A stretch of 64,000 nucleotides of DNA from Mucilaginibacter sp. dw_454 (lineage in GTDB: Bacteria; Bacteroidota; Bacteroidia; Sphingobacteriales; Sphingobacteriaceae): NCBI RefSeq assembly GCF_018449775.1, contig NZ_JAAVVB010000001.1:1240001-1304000 (forward strand), read 5' to 3'. The notes under the pieces are model-generated. The model was given only the letters and a program-made list of their open reading frames with translations, ran no database searches and was not told where the DNA came from. Shown piece after piece: positions 29,671 through 39,458 of the stretch (positions are counted from its first letter, which is position 1; the number at the start of each line of letters is the position of its first letter). Made by a program: the position numbers and the translations under genes.

Positions 29671-30159
29671 TTATAGTTTCCAGTCAGGTCTTTCAAAGTG
29701 ACAAGTATACCCGTATGGATTTTTTTGCAAATAATCCTGGTGCTCAACTTCTGCACTCCAAAAATCGCCCGCCGGCACAACTTCTGTTACGATTTTGCCT
29801 GGCCACACGCCGGAGGCATCCATTTCTGCTATCAGAGCTTGAGCTGTTTCGCGTTGGTTATCACTTAAATAAAAAATAGCCGAGCGATAAGAGGTGCCGA
29901 TATCATTACCTTGTCTGTTCCTGGTAGTTGGGTCATGGATCTGGAAAAAATATTCCAGAAGTTTACGATAAGATAATTGTTCAGGATCAAAAACAATTTC
30001 TATCCCCTCTGCATGTGTTCCGTGATTACGGTAAGTAGCGTTTTTAACATCGCCACCGGTATATCCTACCACGGTAGATATTACGCCTGGTTGATGTCTA
30101 ATTAATTCTTCTACTCCCCAAAAGCAACCGCCTGCTAAAATGGCTTTTTCAGTATTCAT
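29671..30159 (-). CDS. msrA: Peptide-methionine (S)-S-oxide reductase MsrA
   Basis: This is a 162-residue cytoplasmic enzyme with the catalytic motif GGCFWG (Cys12) and the conserved YTGG and HAEGIEI segments. It reduces the S-epimer of methionine sulfoxide in proteins, using thioredoxin. C153 near the C-terminus (GYTCHFE) may be the resolving cysteine. No MsrB domain is fused. It follows the AraC gene in the same direction, with 98 bp between them, and may be transcribed separately. Confidence 0.96.
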   Translation of the reverse strand: MNTEKAILAGGCFWGVEELIRHQPGVISTVVGYTGGDVKNATYRNHGTHAEGIEIVFDPEQLSYRKLLEYFFQIHDPTTRNRQGNDIGTSYRSAIFYLSDNQRETAQALIAEMDASGVWPGKIVTEVVPAGDFWSAEVEHQDYLQKNPYGYTCHFERPDWKL

Positions 30160-30257
30160 GTTATTTTCTTTATAATGCCTAAAGGTAACATATCATTGAA
30201 TGAATGCGTTTCTTTAGCGGTCATTTTTACAATTATTCAATAAAAATTTCGACACTG

Positions 30258-31181
30258 TCAGTTAAAAGATCGACGAAATTCTAACGGCGAGAAATTTGTC
30301 TTTGTCTTAAACAACTTACTGAATGATTGCGGATGCTCAAAGCCTAATTGATAAGCAATTTCGCTTACGGACAAACCAGTTGTAGACAATTGTTCTTTCG
30401 CTTTTTCAATCAACCGGTTATGGATATGCTGCTGTGCATTTTGCCCGGTTAACGAACGCAGCATATCGCTTAAATAACTTGGAGAAATATTCAGATGTTC
30501 TGACAGGTATTGAACCGTTGGGGTTCCCTGGCTTAGCGATTTTTCATCTCCAAAATACTGGTTTAAAATCTCCTCTAATTCTTGCAACAAACCGCTGCTT
30601 ACGGACTTACGGGTAATAAATTGGCGTTTATAAAACCGGTTGGCATAATTGAGTAATAATTCTATCTGTGATATAACAATATCCTGGCTAAAATCATCTA
30701 TCCTGCTATTCAATTCATCTTCAATGATCTTGAAAATAGACATAATAGTGGCTTTTTCATTTTCTGAAAGATGCAGGGCTTCGTTAGCGGCATATGAGAA
30801 AAAGCCATATTGTTTGATCTTTTTAGCCAAAGGATAATTCAACAAAAAATCCGGATGAATTAATAGTGTAACCTGTGAGCAGTCTACTTCATCCTCTTCG
30901 CTATTACCGCCAACTATTTGATTAGGAGCTGCAAACAACAACCCACCTTCATCAAAGTCGTAATAATCTTGCCCATACTTTAATTTGCCGCTAAACTTTG
31001 GACGATACGATATTTTATAGAAATTAAGTACATGGCGCCCCTTTGGCCGGGTTATCTCCAGCCGCTCGCTCCTATCGGAGATCAAACTGATCAAAGGATG
31101 TAGCGGTTTGGGGAAACCAAATGCCCGATGAGCGTCTGATAACGATTCGAATTTCGGGGGACTATTTTCGTCTTTTTTCAT
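30258..31181 (-). CDS. AraC-family transcriptional regulator
   Basis: This is a 307-residue regulator. The N-terminal half (about 40-170) is a cupin-like ligand domain, with the LNFYKISYRPKFSGKLKYG strand pattern seen in many Bacteroidota AraC proteins. The C-terminal hundred residues contain two helix-turn-helices, with the signature GFEHPQSFSKLFKTKTNFSPLEFR. It most likely controls the adjacent SDR gene (31251-32102), as such AraC/SDR pairs are common in this phylum. The inverted repeat at 31195-31232 sits 13 bp before its start codon and may be its operator. Confidence 0.9.
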   Translation of the reverse strand: MKKDENSPPKFESLSDAHRAFGFPKPLHPLISLISDRSERLEITRPKGRHVLNFYKISYRPKFSGKLKYGQDYYDFDEGGLLFAAPNQIVGGNSEEDEVDCSQVTLLIHPDFLLNYPLAKKIKQYGFFSYAANEALHLSENEKATIMSIFKIIEDELNSRIDDFSQDIVISQIELLLNYANRFYKRQFITRKSVSSGLLQELEEILNQYFGDEKSLSQGTPTVQYLSEHLNISPSYLSDMLRSLTGQNAQQHIHNRLIEKAKEQLSTTGLSVSEIAYQLGFEHPQSFSKLFKTKTNFSPLEFRRSFN

Positions 31182-31194
31182 AATGCTTCATTAC

Positions 31195-31232
31195 AATAAT
31201 AACCGATAAAGTTTAATTTACCGGTTATCATT
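31195..31232. promoter_or_regulatory. Long inverted repeat between SDR and AraC genes
   Basis: Arms 31195-31210 (AATAATAACCGATAAA) and 31217-31232 (TTTACCGGTTATCATT) pair at 14 of 16 positions around a 6-nt loop. The element lies between the SDR stop and the AraC start. It could be a terminator for SDR or an operator; the absence of a T-run on the minus strand favours an operator or a regulatory hairpin. Confidence 0.5.
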
Positions 31233-31250
31233 AATTGTTTTACCGACAGA

Positions 31251-32102
31251 TTACTTTGGTTCGCCTTGTGCCGATTCTGACACGGCTTGCCAAGCTTCCC
31301 AGATTGCTAAACGCTCGTTGTAAGCCGAGCGCACCCAGTCTAAGTTATGTTTTCCTAAATTAAACCGTAACGGCGGATTCTCAGCATCAACAATTTGGAA
31401 TAGTGCCTGAGGTGTTGCATCCGGATCCCCCCGCTCTAAATCTCTTAAACGATTAACAAACTGCGTTTTAAAATCTTCGTAAATTTCAAGACCCGGTGCA
31501 AATTTTAAAGAATCTTGACTGCCGAATTCGGTAGCGTAAGCGCCGGGTTCAATAATAGTTACTTTGATACCAAATTGCGCAACCTCTGCAGCCAATGCTT
31601 CGTGAATAGCTTCGAACGCCCACTTAGAAGAAGCGTAATAGCCAATAACGGGCATTGTTACGTGGCCAAGACCACTAGATGTACCCAGGATGTGCCCCCC
31701 GCCTTGCTCTCTCAATAATGGCAACGCTGCTTGTATAACGGCCAGGGTGCCGAAAATATTGGTTTCGTAAAGCGCCCGGACATCAACCGCACTCGCTTCT
31801 TCAATAGTACCCACTAATGAATAGCCTGCATTATTCAATACAATATCAAGCCTTCCAAAATGGACATGAGCATGTTCGACAGCCGCTCTTGCTTGTTCGG
31901 CATTAGTGACGTCTAAGGCTAAGGTTAATACGTTTTCACCATACCTTTCATTAAGATCAGCTATACTGCTTAGCTGCCGTGCGGTTGCTGCAACTTTATC
32001 GCCACGTTTTAACGCGGCCTCTGCCCAAACGCGGCCAAAGCCTCGGGAAGCTCCGGTGATGAACCAAACCTTACTGCTACTTGAATTATTTTGTTGTGTC
32101 AT
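31251..32102 (-). CDS. SDR-family NAD(P)-dependent oxidoreductase
   Basis: This 283-residue classical short-chain dehydrogenase has the nucleotide motif TGASRGFGR, the NNAG motif and the catalytic YxxxK (Y156, K160). Residues between 185 and 260 resemble the extended substrate loop of SDRs related to retinol dehydrogenase and hydroxysteroid dehydrogenase. The substrate is unknown. I use ATG 32102 because an in-frame start at 32150 adds a stretch (MASAHLCGV) with no family counterpart. It is in line with, and 69 bp upstream of, the AraC gene. Confidence 0.85.
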   Translation of the reverse strand: MTQQNNSSSSKVWFITGASRGFGRVWAEAALKRGDKVAATARQLSSIADLNERYGENVLTLALDVTNAEQARAAVEHAHVHFGRLDIVLNNAGYSLVGTIEEASAVDVRALYETNIFGTLAVIQAALPLLREQGGGHILGTSSGLGHVTMPVIGYYASSKWAFEAIHEALAAEVAQFGIKVTIIEPGAYATEFGSQDSLKFAPGLEIYEDFKTQFVNRLRDLERGDPDATPQALFQIVDAENPPLRFNLGKHNLDWVRSAYNERLAIWEAWQAVSESAQGEPK

Positions 32103-32256
32103 GATTGTATATTTTAAATAAATAACACCACAAAGGTGAGCAGATGCCAATGGCTACTTGTAGCATAAATGAGGAATTTAGTAGGCAAAATGAGAAAGTT
32201 GATGACTCACTGATTCATTATGGGCAAGGCACACCTAAGGCTAAGCTAAATTTTCT

Positions 32257-32264
32257 TAATTTTG
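32257..32264 (+). promoter_or_regulatory. Possible -7 box of the AsmA-like gene
   Basis: TAATTTTG (32257-32264) matches TAnnTTTG and sits 24 bp before the start codon of the AsmA-like gene. A TTTG box at the usual distance is missing, so this is weak. Confidence 0.25.
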
Positions 32265-32288
32265 GGCTATTAACCAACCTTGTAGCCG

Positions 32289-35200
32289 ATGCAATTCTCT
32301 GTTAAACGAATACTATTAAAAACGCTGAAAATTTCTGGCATTATCATAGGTAGCCTACTGCTGCTCATGTTTTTGTTACCTTACCTTTTCCCGCAAACCT
32401 TTACAAAAAAGATTCAAAGTTGGGCCAATGATAGCATCAACGGCCATATTTCTTTTTCGGGCACGCATTTGTCTTTTTTTAAACGCTTTCCACTACTTAC
32501 CTTGACGCTATATGATGTTAATTTAAAAGGGAGCGCACCGTTTGAGAAAGACACATTAATATCAGCCAAAGAGCTTTCTCTGGGTATCGACCTTTCCTCA
32601 TTGTTACACAGCAAAATAAACATCAACAAAATATATCTTGACCAGGCACTCATTAATATACAGGTTGATAGCGCCGGCAAGGCAAATTACAATGTTTACA
32701 AAGCGAAAAAACAACAAAATATCGCAGCGGCCGATACCGGGCAGACATCGTTAGGTATTGATCAGATTTTGGTTGAAAAAAGCAGATTGGTTTACAATGA
32801 CGAATCATTACCAATGAAAGTCATTGCCTCTGGTTTTAATTATAGCGGCAGTGGCGATCTTACCAAAGATATTTTTGATTTGCATACGCATACCGATATA
32901 CAGTCGCTTGATTTTATTTATGCCAAACAGCCCTATATCATATCCAAAAAGGTAAATGCCGACCTGGTAACCAAGATCAACACCAAATCGCTGGAGTTTA
33001 TTTTCCAGAAAAACAACCTGATGATAAACCAGCTACCGGTGCAGTTTACCGGTCGATTTGCATTTATTAAGGATGGTTACGATATGGACTTTAAGATCGA
33101 TTCGCACCAAAGCGATCTTGGTGATATTGTAACCGCTATACCGGCAGCCTATCAAAAACTATTAGAGCAAACAGATGTAGATGGGGATGGCAATATAAAA
33201 ATTGCGCTTACGGGCAAATACGTTGTCAAAGATAACTTGAAACCTAATTTACTTATGAGTTTAAAAGTCCGTAATGGCTTTATCTCTTATAAAAAATCGG
33301 CTTCGCCTATTAGTCATTTGTTCCTTAATTTCCAGGCAAAGGTGCCGGGGCTTAATCCGGATAGCTTATATGTGAGTATAGATTCGAGCTACTTTAACAT
33401 TGGCAAAGATTACTTCAGTTCGGTTATACGGGTAAAGGGTATTAAAGAGCCTGTTATTTATGCCAAAGTAAATACAGAAATTGATCTGGAAAAATGGAAC
33501 AGCGCCATGGGTATTAAACCCTTTAGCGTTAAAGGTAGATACGCCCTGCATTTACTGGCCCAAGGTAAATATGCAACGGGTATAACAAAAACTGGGCTCC
33601 GCAAAAAGATAGACACGGTTATTACCAGCATTCCAAAATTTTCGATCCAATCGTCATTTAAGAACGGTTATTTTAAATATGCCAATTTGCCCCAGTCTAT
33701 CAATAACATTAGCTTTAACCTAACGGCCAATTGTCCGGATAACAATTATAAACATATCAGCGTGGCCATGGATAATATCAACGCCACCGCCTTGGATAAC
33801 TATATAAAAGGCTATTTTAAATTGGCTAATGCTGCCAATATGCCGGTAGATGCGCGGCTACAAGCAAAGTTTCATTTAGCCGAGCTGCGCCAATTTTATC
33901 CTGTTGATAGCATTGATTTAAAAGGAGATCTGGATGCTGACGTAAAAGTTAAAGGGAAATATCTCCCGACTCACAAGAAGTATCCGGCTGTAGTCGCCAA
34001 TATCCTGCTAAAAAATGGCTCGATAAAAACTAAATACTACCCGCACCCAATTGAAAACATACAGGTTAGCACAGCGATAACCAACAATACTGCATCGTTA
34101 AGTGGCTTAAAGGTTTTTATAAAACCGATATCATTCAGGTTTGAGGGCGAACCTTTTTCATTAAAGGCGCGGCTACAAAACTTTAATGATCTGGAGTATG
34201 CCGTTACCTCGCAGGGAACAATAAACATTGGTAAAATTTACAAAGTATTTGCTGTTAAAGGTTATAATGCAAGGGGAACCATTGCCGCTAACCTGGCATT
34301 AAAAGGAAAACAAAGCGATGCGCAGGCAGGCCGGTATGATAAGCTGTCTAACTCGGGTTCCTTAACTGTAAATAATATCGCGTTAACATCTGAGCTTTTC
34401 CCGAAACCGTTTTTAATAACAAAAGGCGCGTTTAGCTTTAACCAGGATAAAATGCAATTTGATAGTTTTACTGCCAACTATGGCAGCTCGCAAATAGTTT
34501 TAAATGGCGCACTATCTAACGTTATTGATTACGCCACGAAACCCTCGTCAACCCTCAAAGGCGATTTTAAATTAACCAGCAATCAAATTACGGTTGACGA
34601 TTTTATGGCTTTTGCCAGCCCTTCGCCAACAACTAAACCTGTTAATCATACCTCGGCCAGCTCACCATCAGGCGTAATCATCGTGCCCAAAAACCTGAAT
34701 CTCAGCTTTACTGCCGATGTAAAGGCGGTAAAATATAATGGCTTAGTGATCAATAATTCCAAAGGACAGATGATTATCAACAATGGAAGCATCAGCCTAA
34801 AACAAACCGGGTTTAACCTTATTGGTGCGCCTGTTAGTATGGATGCGGATTATACCAGCATCTCACCCAAAAAAGCATTTTTTACGTACCATATCAATGC
34901 CAAAGATTTTGATATCAAAAAGGCTTATAACCAGGTAAAGCTATTTCATGATATGGCATCTGCAGCTGGTAATGCCGAAGGTTTGGTGTCATTAGATTAC
35001 AAGCTAAGCGGGCAATTAAACAGCAATATGCAGCCTGTATATTCGTCGTTAAAAGGTGGTGGCGTTCTATCGGCAAAAGCTATAAAAATGCATGGCTTTA
35101 AAATGCTTAATGCTATTGGCAGCCAAACCAAACACGATAGCATTGCTAACAACCCCGGCGTATCGCAAATAGATATTAAAACTACTATTGCCAATAACAT

Positions 35201-35429
35201 CATTACTATTGAGCAAACCAAAATACGGGTAGCCGGCTTCCGGGTAAGGTTTAGCGGGCAGGTAGATTTTGCTAAAAATATCAATATTCAATTCAGGCTC
35301 GGGTTGCCGCCATTAGGTATTATAGGCATCCCCATGAATATTACCGGCACACAGGATAATCCTAAAATACATTTGGGTAAAGGCAAAAAAGAAGATGAAT
35401 TAAAAGAAACACCCGAAGAGGATAATTAA
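32289..35429 (+). CDS. AsmA-family protein
   Basis: This large protein of 1046 residues has a single N-terminal membrane anchor (about 10-32) followed by a periplasmic region of beta-rich AsmA repeats. The C-terminal part has the characteristic LPPLGIIGIPMNITGTQDNPKI pattern, split around position 1015. AsmA-like proteins such as TamB, YhdP and AsmA bridge the envelope and are thought to carry phospholipids to the outer membrane. It is an apparent single-gene unit 187 bp after the SDR start on the other strand. Start ATG 32289. The C-terminus is very acidic (KEDELKETPEEDN). Confidence 0.85.
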   Translation: MQFSVKRILLKTLKISGIIIGSLLLLMFLLPYLFPQTFTKKIQSWANDSINGHISFSGTHLSFFKRFPLLTLTLYDVNLKGSAPFEKDTLISAKELSLGIDLSSLLHSKININKIYLDQALINIQVDSAGKANYNVYKAKKQQNIAAADTGQTSLGIDQILVEKSRLVYNDESLPMKVIASGFNYSGSGDLTKDIFDLHTHTDIQSLDFIYAKQPYIISKKVNADLVTKINTKSLEFIFQKNNLMINQLPVQFTGRFAFIKDGYDMDFKIDSHQSDLGDIVTAIPAAYQKLLEQTDVDGDGNIKIALTGKYVVKDNLKPNLLMSLKVRNGFISYKKSASPISHLFLNFQAKVPGLNPDSLYVSIDSSYFNIGKDYFSSVIRVKGIKEPVIYAKVNTEIDLEKWNSAMGIKPFSVKGRYALHLLAQGKYATGITKTGLRKKIDTVITSIPKFSIQSSFKNGYFKYANLPQSINNISFNLTANCPDNNYKHISVAMDNINATALDNYIKGYFKLANAANMPVDARLQAKFHLAELRQFYPVDSIDLKGDLDADVKVKGKYLPTHKKYPAVVANILLKNGSIKTKYYPHPIENIQVSTAITNNTASLSGLKVFIKPISFRFEGEPFSLKARLQNFNDLEYAVTSQGTINIGKIYKVFAVKGYNARGTIAANLALKGKQSDAQAGRYDKLSNSGSLTVNNIALTSELFPKPFLITKGAFSFNQDKMQFDSFTANYGSSQIVLNGALSNVIDYATKPSSTLKGDFKLTSNQITVDDFMAFASPSPTTKPVNHTSASSPSGVIIVPKNLNLSFTADVKAVKYNGLVINNSKGQMIINNGSISLKQTGFNLIGAPVSMDADYTSISPKKAFFTYHINAKDFDIKKAYNQVKLFHDMASAAGNAEGLVSLDYKLSGQLNSNMQPVYSSLKGGGVLSAKAIKMHGFKMLNAIGSQTKHDSIANNPGVSQIDIKTTIANNIITIEQTKIRVAGFRVRFSGQVDFAKNINIQFRLGLPPLGIIGIPMNITGTQDNPKIHLGKGKKEDELKETPEEDN

Positions 35430-35520
35430 CAAGAACGCTTGAGGATTAATTTGTTAGATGCGCTCATAAATACTAAATTTAAAAAACGATGTAACCAGCA
35501 TCTTTTTAAAACCGAAATAA

Positions 35521-36633
35521 ATGAAATCAACTAACCTAATTAATCGCACCCTATTGTTGGGCGTGTTGTTTCAAATGCTGTTGTGTATAAATCCAGTTAT
35601 GGCCCAGATACCAATTCGCGACCCGCACACGCCAGGTTATGTATCGGCGACGGAATTAGCGGACGGAACCAATCCTTCACCCAGCACCAACGGAAACTTT
35701 ATTATTGGCCCCAAACATGATCCGGCACCAGAGTCAATTATTCAGCCAAATGTACCGCAGGGTACTATATATCGCTTTACTGTAGATTCAAAGGACAGCA
35801 AAATTTACCCCGGCATTGCCCGCGAACCTAAAACGTTTGGCACACCAGATCCGACCGAACCTGCTAAACTAATCGTTACTACCAGCCACCCCGCGTCGTA
35901 CACTCGTCAGATAGCCGTGTACGTTCCAAAACAATATGTTACCGGCAATGCGGCACCCTTCATAATTGGTGCCGATGGCCCGGACAATTTACTTTTTACG
36001 GTATTGGACAATTTGATTGCTGAAGGCAAAGTACCGGCAATGATTGCCATTTCTATAGGTAACGGCAGCGGCGATGCACAAGGCAGCGAAAGAGGGTTGG
36101 AATACGATACGATGAATGGCGTATATGCAGAATTTGTAGAAAAAGAAATATTGCCACTGGTAGAAAGTAAATGCCAGGTTAAGCTAACTAAAGATCCTAA
36201 TGGCCGTGCAACCATGGGAGGCAGTTCTGGCGGGTCATGCGCGTTGATCATGGCATGGTATCATCCCGGGTGGTATCATCGCGTGCTTACCTATTCTGGT
36301 ACCTACATTAACCAGCAATGGCCCTACAACAAGAAAACACCCCATGGTGCCTGGGGCTTTCATGACAGCATTATCCCTAACACTCGCCCAAAACCCTTGC
36401 GGATCTGGATGGAGGTAGGCGATCAGGACCTTTACAACCCAAACATCATGCGCGATGATATGCATGACTGGGTTTTGGCAAATGAAAATATGGCAAAAGT
36501 GCTTGCTGATAAAAACTATCAATACCAGTTTATTTTTGCCCGTAACGCCGGGCATGTTGATGGTAAAGTAAGAAAGCAAACACTGCCCGAGGCGCTGGAA
36601 TGGCTTTGGAAAGATTATCAGCCCGCAAAATGA
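35521..36633 (+). CDS. Secreted esterase, alpha/beta hydrolase (esterase D-like)
   Basis: This is a 370-residue protein with a signal peptide (about 1-28). The alpha/beta-hydrolase body carries the nucleophile elbow MGGSSGGSCA, a likely acid in MEVGDQDLYNP and a C-terminal histidine in NAGHVDG. It belongs to the esterase group that includes feruloyl/acetyl esterases and siderophore esterases. In a plant polymer-degrading organism an acetyl-xylan or feruloyl esterase role is plausible, but it is not shown by sequence. It follows the AsmA-like gene by 91 bp in the same direction and precedes a TonB receptor by 109 bp. Confidence 0.82.
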   Translation: MKSTNLINRTLLLGVLFQMLLCINPVMAQIPIRDPHTPGYVSATELADGTNPSPSTNGNFIIGPKHDPAPESIIQPNVPQGTIYRFTVDSKDSKIYPGIAREPKTFGTPDPTEPAKLIVTTSHPASYTRQIAVYVPKQYVTGNAAPFIIGADGPDNLLFTVLDNLIAEGKVPAMIAISIGNGSGDAQGSERGLEYDTMNGVYAEFVEKEILPLVESKCQVKLTKDPNGRATMGGSSGGSCALIMAWYHPGWYHRVLTYSGTYINQQWPYNKKTPHGAWGFHDSIIPNTRPKPLRIWMEVGDQDLYNPNIMRDDMHDWVLANENMAKVLADKNYQYQFIFARNAGHVDGKVRKQTLPEALEWLWKDYQPAK

Positions 36634-36742
36634 TCTGATAAATAATCCTCCGTTTTCTTACTGTTGATTGCAGCTGATTTAGTTTTTTCCTTTTCTACTC
36701 AGGGTCAATCATAACAAGCGTGTCTTATGTGAAAAATAACAC

Positions 36743-39121
36743 ATGAAACAGTTTGTATATCTCGCATTATTACTCATTTTCATTCAGCCTTTAAGAGGTT
36801 TCACACAAAATCAAACGCTGGCTTCCCCGGGCTTTACACAAACCATTAAAGGTATTGTTACCGATAAAAGCACGAAGCTGGCAATGCCCGGCGTCACCGT
36901 TAAAATAAGTTCTGTCGATCCGATAAAAGCCAGCACTACAAATGTCGAGGGTGTATATAAAATATCTGATGTGCCCGTGGGGCGGCATATCCTGGAAGTA
37001 TCGTACCCAGGCTATCAAACGGTGGTATTGACCGAAGTACTTGTAACTACCGGCAAGGAGACCGAGGTAAACGTTGAACTGGAACCTCAAAGCAAACAAT
37101 TGCACGAAGTTTCCGTCGGTGCGGGCAGAGACAAACGCCCTGTTAATAATATGGCCTTGAGCAGCGCGCGGTCTTTCTCGCCCGAAGAAACTAATCGTTA
37201 CGCAGGCGGCTTTTTTGATCCGGCACGTATGGCGCAAAGTTTTGCCGGCGTGGTGGCCGGTGGCGACAACAATGAAATTGTGGTGCGGGGTAATTCGCCA
37301 AAAAGCCTGCAATGGCGGCTGGAGGGAATTGAAATTATTAATCCCAATCATTTCAGCAATGCGGGCGCTGCGGGCGGCAGTATCAGTATGCTCAACTCTG
37401 CGTTGCTTAGTACCTCAGATTTTTATACCGGGGCTATGCCTGCGGAATATAGTAACGCCACATCGGGCGTTTTCGACCTTAAATTCAGAAAAGGCAATAC
37501 CGATAAGAATGAAACCTCTTTAAGTATAGGTCTTTTAGGCGCAGGCATAACAACAGAAGGGCCGTTTAAAAAAGGGGGCAGTGCTTCATATTTAATTAGT
37601 TATAGGTACTCTTCGTTGGATCTACTTCAAAAAACGGGATTACTTGGTTCAGACGGTGTGCCTAAGTATCAGGATCTCTCCTTTAACTTTGTATTTCCCA
37701 CCCAATCGGCCGGTACTTTCTCGATATTTGGTATTGGTGGATTAAGCTCTGTTGATGTAAACGCCAAACACGACTTTACAAAGTGGAAGGAACGCAGCGA
37801 TGGCGACGATTTCCTGAGCAAATATGGCGCCGGCAGCGCAGGGCTTAAACACGTTTATATTGCTAACAGTAAACTATATCTTACTAACATCATATCTTAC
37901 AGCCGCGACCAGAGCCGCGAGCTTAGCGATACCTTAACCCATGCTTACCAACCAAGTACGGTGCAGAACGCTACTTATATCAACAGCACCATAAGATATG
38001 CGGGCACTTTAAACTATCACGCCACAGATGCCAGCAATATACGCGTAGGTATAAATGCCAGTTATCTTAACTATAACCTGTACGACCAGGAATATAAACA
38101 AGAAACCCGATCATTGCAGCAATTGCTCAACCAAAGTGGTAACGCCCATACCTTCGACGCATTTATAGAAGACAAGTACGATTTTGACAACGGTTTAACA
38201 TTAAATGCCGGCGCACACACTAATTACTTTAGTTTAAGTAATAGTTGGTCGTTCGAGCCATGTTTAGGGTTAAATTACCAGTTAGGTAACACCCAAAATC
38301 TATCTTTAGCGGCAGGTGCTTATAGCCGTTTAGAATCATTGTCTTATTATTTTGCTACACTGCCTAACTCATCAGTTGTTACCAATAGTGGCTTGCGTCC
38401 TACTAAATCAGAACAAGCGGTGATAGGCTATGAGAAATTTTTTTCAGGACATCTAAAGTTTAAAACCGAGGTCTATTACCAGCATTTGTATGACGTTCCC
38501 GTTTCCTCAGATCCGAATAGTAACTTCTCACTACTTAATGTACTTGATGATACAGGCATTGGTGCAGCAGATTATACATCATTGGTAAATAAAGGTACCG
38601 GTAAAAACTATGGCATAGAGTTTTCATTGGAGAAATCGTTGAGCAAAGGTTATTATTTTATGGCCACCACATCTCTTTTCGATTCTAAATTCAAAAGCTT
38701 GAGCGGCCAGGAGTTCCATACAACTTTTGACAGTCATGTGGTTGTTAACGCGGTTGCAGGTAAAGAATGGGCAGTAAGTAAAGACAAAAAGAATTTGTTT
38801 GGGTTGAATGGTAAAGTAATTTTAGCCGGCGGCCGCAAATATTCGCCTATTAACCTGGCAGAATCACTGCGTTTAGACGAGCAGGTTATCGACGAGACCA
38901 AAATCAACACACTAACAGCCGACCCTTATATACGGGTAGATTTCTCGGCAAGCTATCGTATCAATGGAAAAAAAGTAGCGCACTATCTGCTATTGGATAT
39001 CCAGAATCTGCTTAATCGGCAAAACAATACCGGTTTATTTTATAATCCCAGCAAACGTATTGTAGAAAAAGACAAATGGATCGGCATTCTGCCGGTATTA
39101 ACTTATCGTATTGATTTTTAA
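36743..39121 (+). CDS. TonB-dependent outer-membrane receptor with CarboxypepD_reg domain
   Basis: This is a 792-residue receptor with a signal peptide (about 1-21). An N-terminal carboxypeptidase regulatory-like domain (about 33-115; IKGIVTDKSTKLAMPGVTVKI) is followed by the plug (about 130-240, with EIVVRGNSPKSLQWRLEG) and a beta-barrel ending RIDF. Unlike SusC, no SusD-like lipoprotein follows and the SusC-specific extended form is absent. It could take up iron chelators, vitamins or oligomers. The end is marked by a strong terminator at 39151. The upstream esterase may be cotranscribed. Confidence 0.87.
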   Translation: MKQFVYLALLLIFIQPLRGFTQNQTLASPGFTQTIKGIVTDKSTKLAMPGVTVKISSVDPIKASTTNVEGVYKISDVPVGRHILEVSYPGYQTVVLTEVLVTTGKETEVNVELEPQSKQLHEVSVGAGRDKRPVNNMALSSARSFSPEETNRYAGGFFDPARMAQSFAGVVAGGDNNEIVVRGNSPKSLQWRLEGIEIINPNHFSNAGAAGGSISMLNSALLSTSDFYTGAMPAEYSNATSGVFDLKFRKGNTDKNETSLSIGLLGAGITTEGPFKKGGSASYLISYRYSSLDLLQKTGLLGSDGVPKYQDLSFNFVFPTQSAGTFSIFGIGGLSSVDVNAKHDFTKWKERSDGDDFLSKYGAGSAGLKHVYIANSKLYLTNIISYSRDQSRELSDTLTHAYQPSTVQNATYINSTIRYAGTLNYHATDASNIRVGINASYLNYNLYDQEYKQETRSLQQLLNQSGNAHTFDAFIEDKYDFDNGLTLNAGAHTNYFSLSNSWSFEPCLGLNYQLGNTQNLSLAAGAYSRLESLSYYFATLPNSSVVTNSGLRPTKSEQAVIGYEKFFSGHLKFKTEVYYQHLYDVPVSSDPNSNFSLLNVLDDTGIGAADYTSLVNKGTGKNYGIEFSLEKSLSKGYYFMATTSLFDSKFKSLSGQEFHTTFDSHVVVNAVAGKEWAVSKDKKNLFGLNGKVILAGGRKYSPINLAESLRLDEQVIDETKINTLTADPYIRVDFSASYRINGKKVAHYLLLDIQNLLNRQNNTGLFYNPSKRIVEKDKWIGILPVLTYRIDF

Positions 39122-39150
39122 GTGTGCACATCAAAATTCTGATATAAACA

Positions 39151-39184
39151 AAAAGCCCTTAAATCATCAGATTTAAGGGCTTTT
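39151..39184. terminator. Bidirectional intrinsic terminator
   Basis: The arms AAAAGCCCTTAAAT (39151-39164) and ATTTAAGGGCTTTT (39171-39184) are perfectly complementary around a 6-nt loop. They carry T-runs in both directions. It ends the TonB receptor transcript (plus) and the tRNA-Pro transcript (minus). Confidence 0.88.
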
Positions 39185-39203
39185 GCTTTGGTATCGCTTT
39201 TAG

Positions 39204-39277
39204 TCGGGATGGCAGGATTCGAACCTGCGGCCTCCACATCCCAAATGTGGCGCGATACCGGGCTACGCTACATCCCG
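39204..39277 (-). tRNA. tRNA-Pro (anticodon UGG)
   Basis: On the minus strand a complete 74-nt cloverleaf can be read. Acceptor arms are CGGGATG and CATCCCG with an A discriminator, the anticodon stem-loop is CCACA-TTTGGGA-TGTGG with anticodon TGG, and the T-arm carries GTTCGAATC. The 3'-CCA is not encoded (CTA follows), so it must be added by the CCA-adding enzyme. Confidence 0.96.
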
Positions 39278-39287
39278 ATCGGGGTTG

Positions 39288-39318
39288 CAAAGGTAGGATT
39301 AAAAATCACCCCTGCAAA
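39288..39318 (-). promoter_or_regulatory. Promoter of tRNA-Pro
   Basis: On the minus strand a TTTG box (39315-39318), a 19-bp spacer and TACCTTTG (39288-39295) give an exact match to the Bacteroidota housekeeping promoter, directly upstream of the tRNA gene. Confidence 0.85.
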
Positions 39319-39417
39319 TCTTTTTTAAAAAGATTTTCGACTTTTTTCTAACCTTCCACTAAATCAAAAGGTTATATTTCTTACATCATGTATATACCTG
39401 TTTTAACAAGGGTTTGT

Positions 39418-39458
39418 GCAACAATCATATGACATGTTAAGCAACATTTATATGACAT
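39418..39458 (+). promoter_or_regulatory. Two 18-bp direct repeats, activator-site candidate
   Basis: GCAACAATCATATGACAT (39418-39435) and GCAACATTTATATGACAT (39441-39458) agree at 16 of 18 positions with a 23-bp period, about two helical turns. They lie just upstream of the probable promoter at 39458-39490 of the CBM9-like/barrel operon. Tandem sites of this spacing are typical for LytTR- or AraC-type activators. Confidence 0.55.

Noticed and set aside
36791..37351. 186-residue open frame on the minus strand inside the TonB receptor
   Set aside because: It is opposite a clearly conserved receptor domain; its sequence shows no domain or signal.
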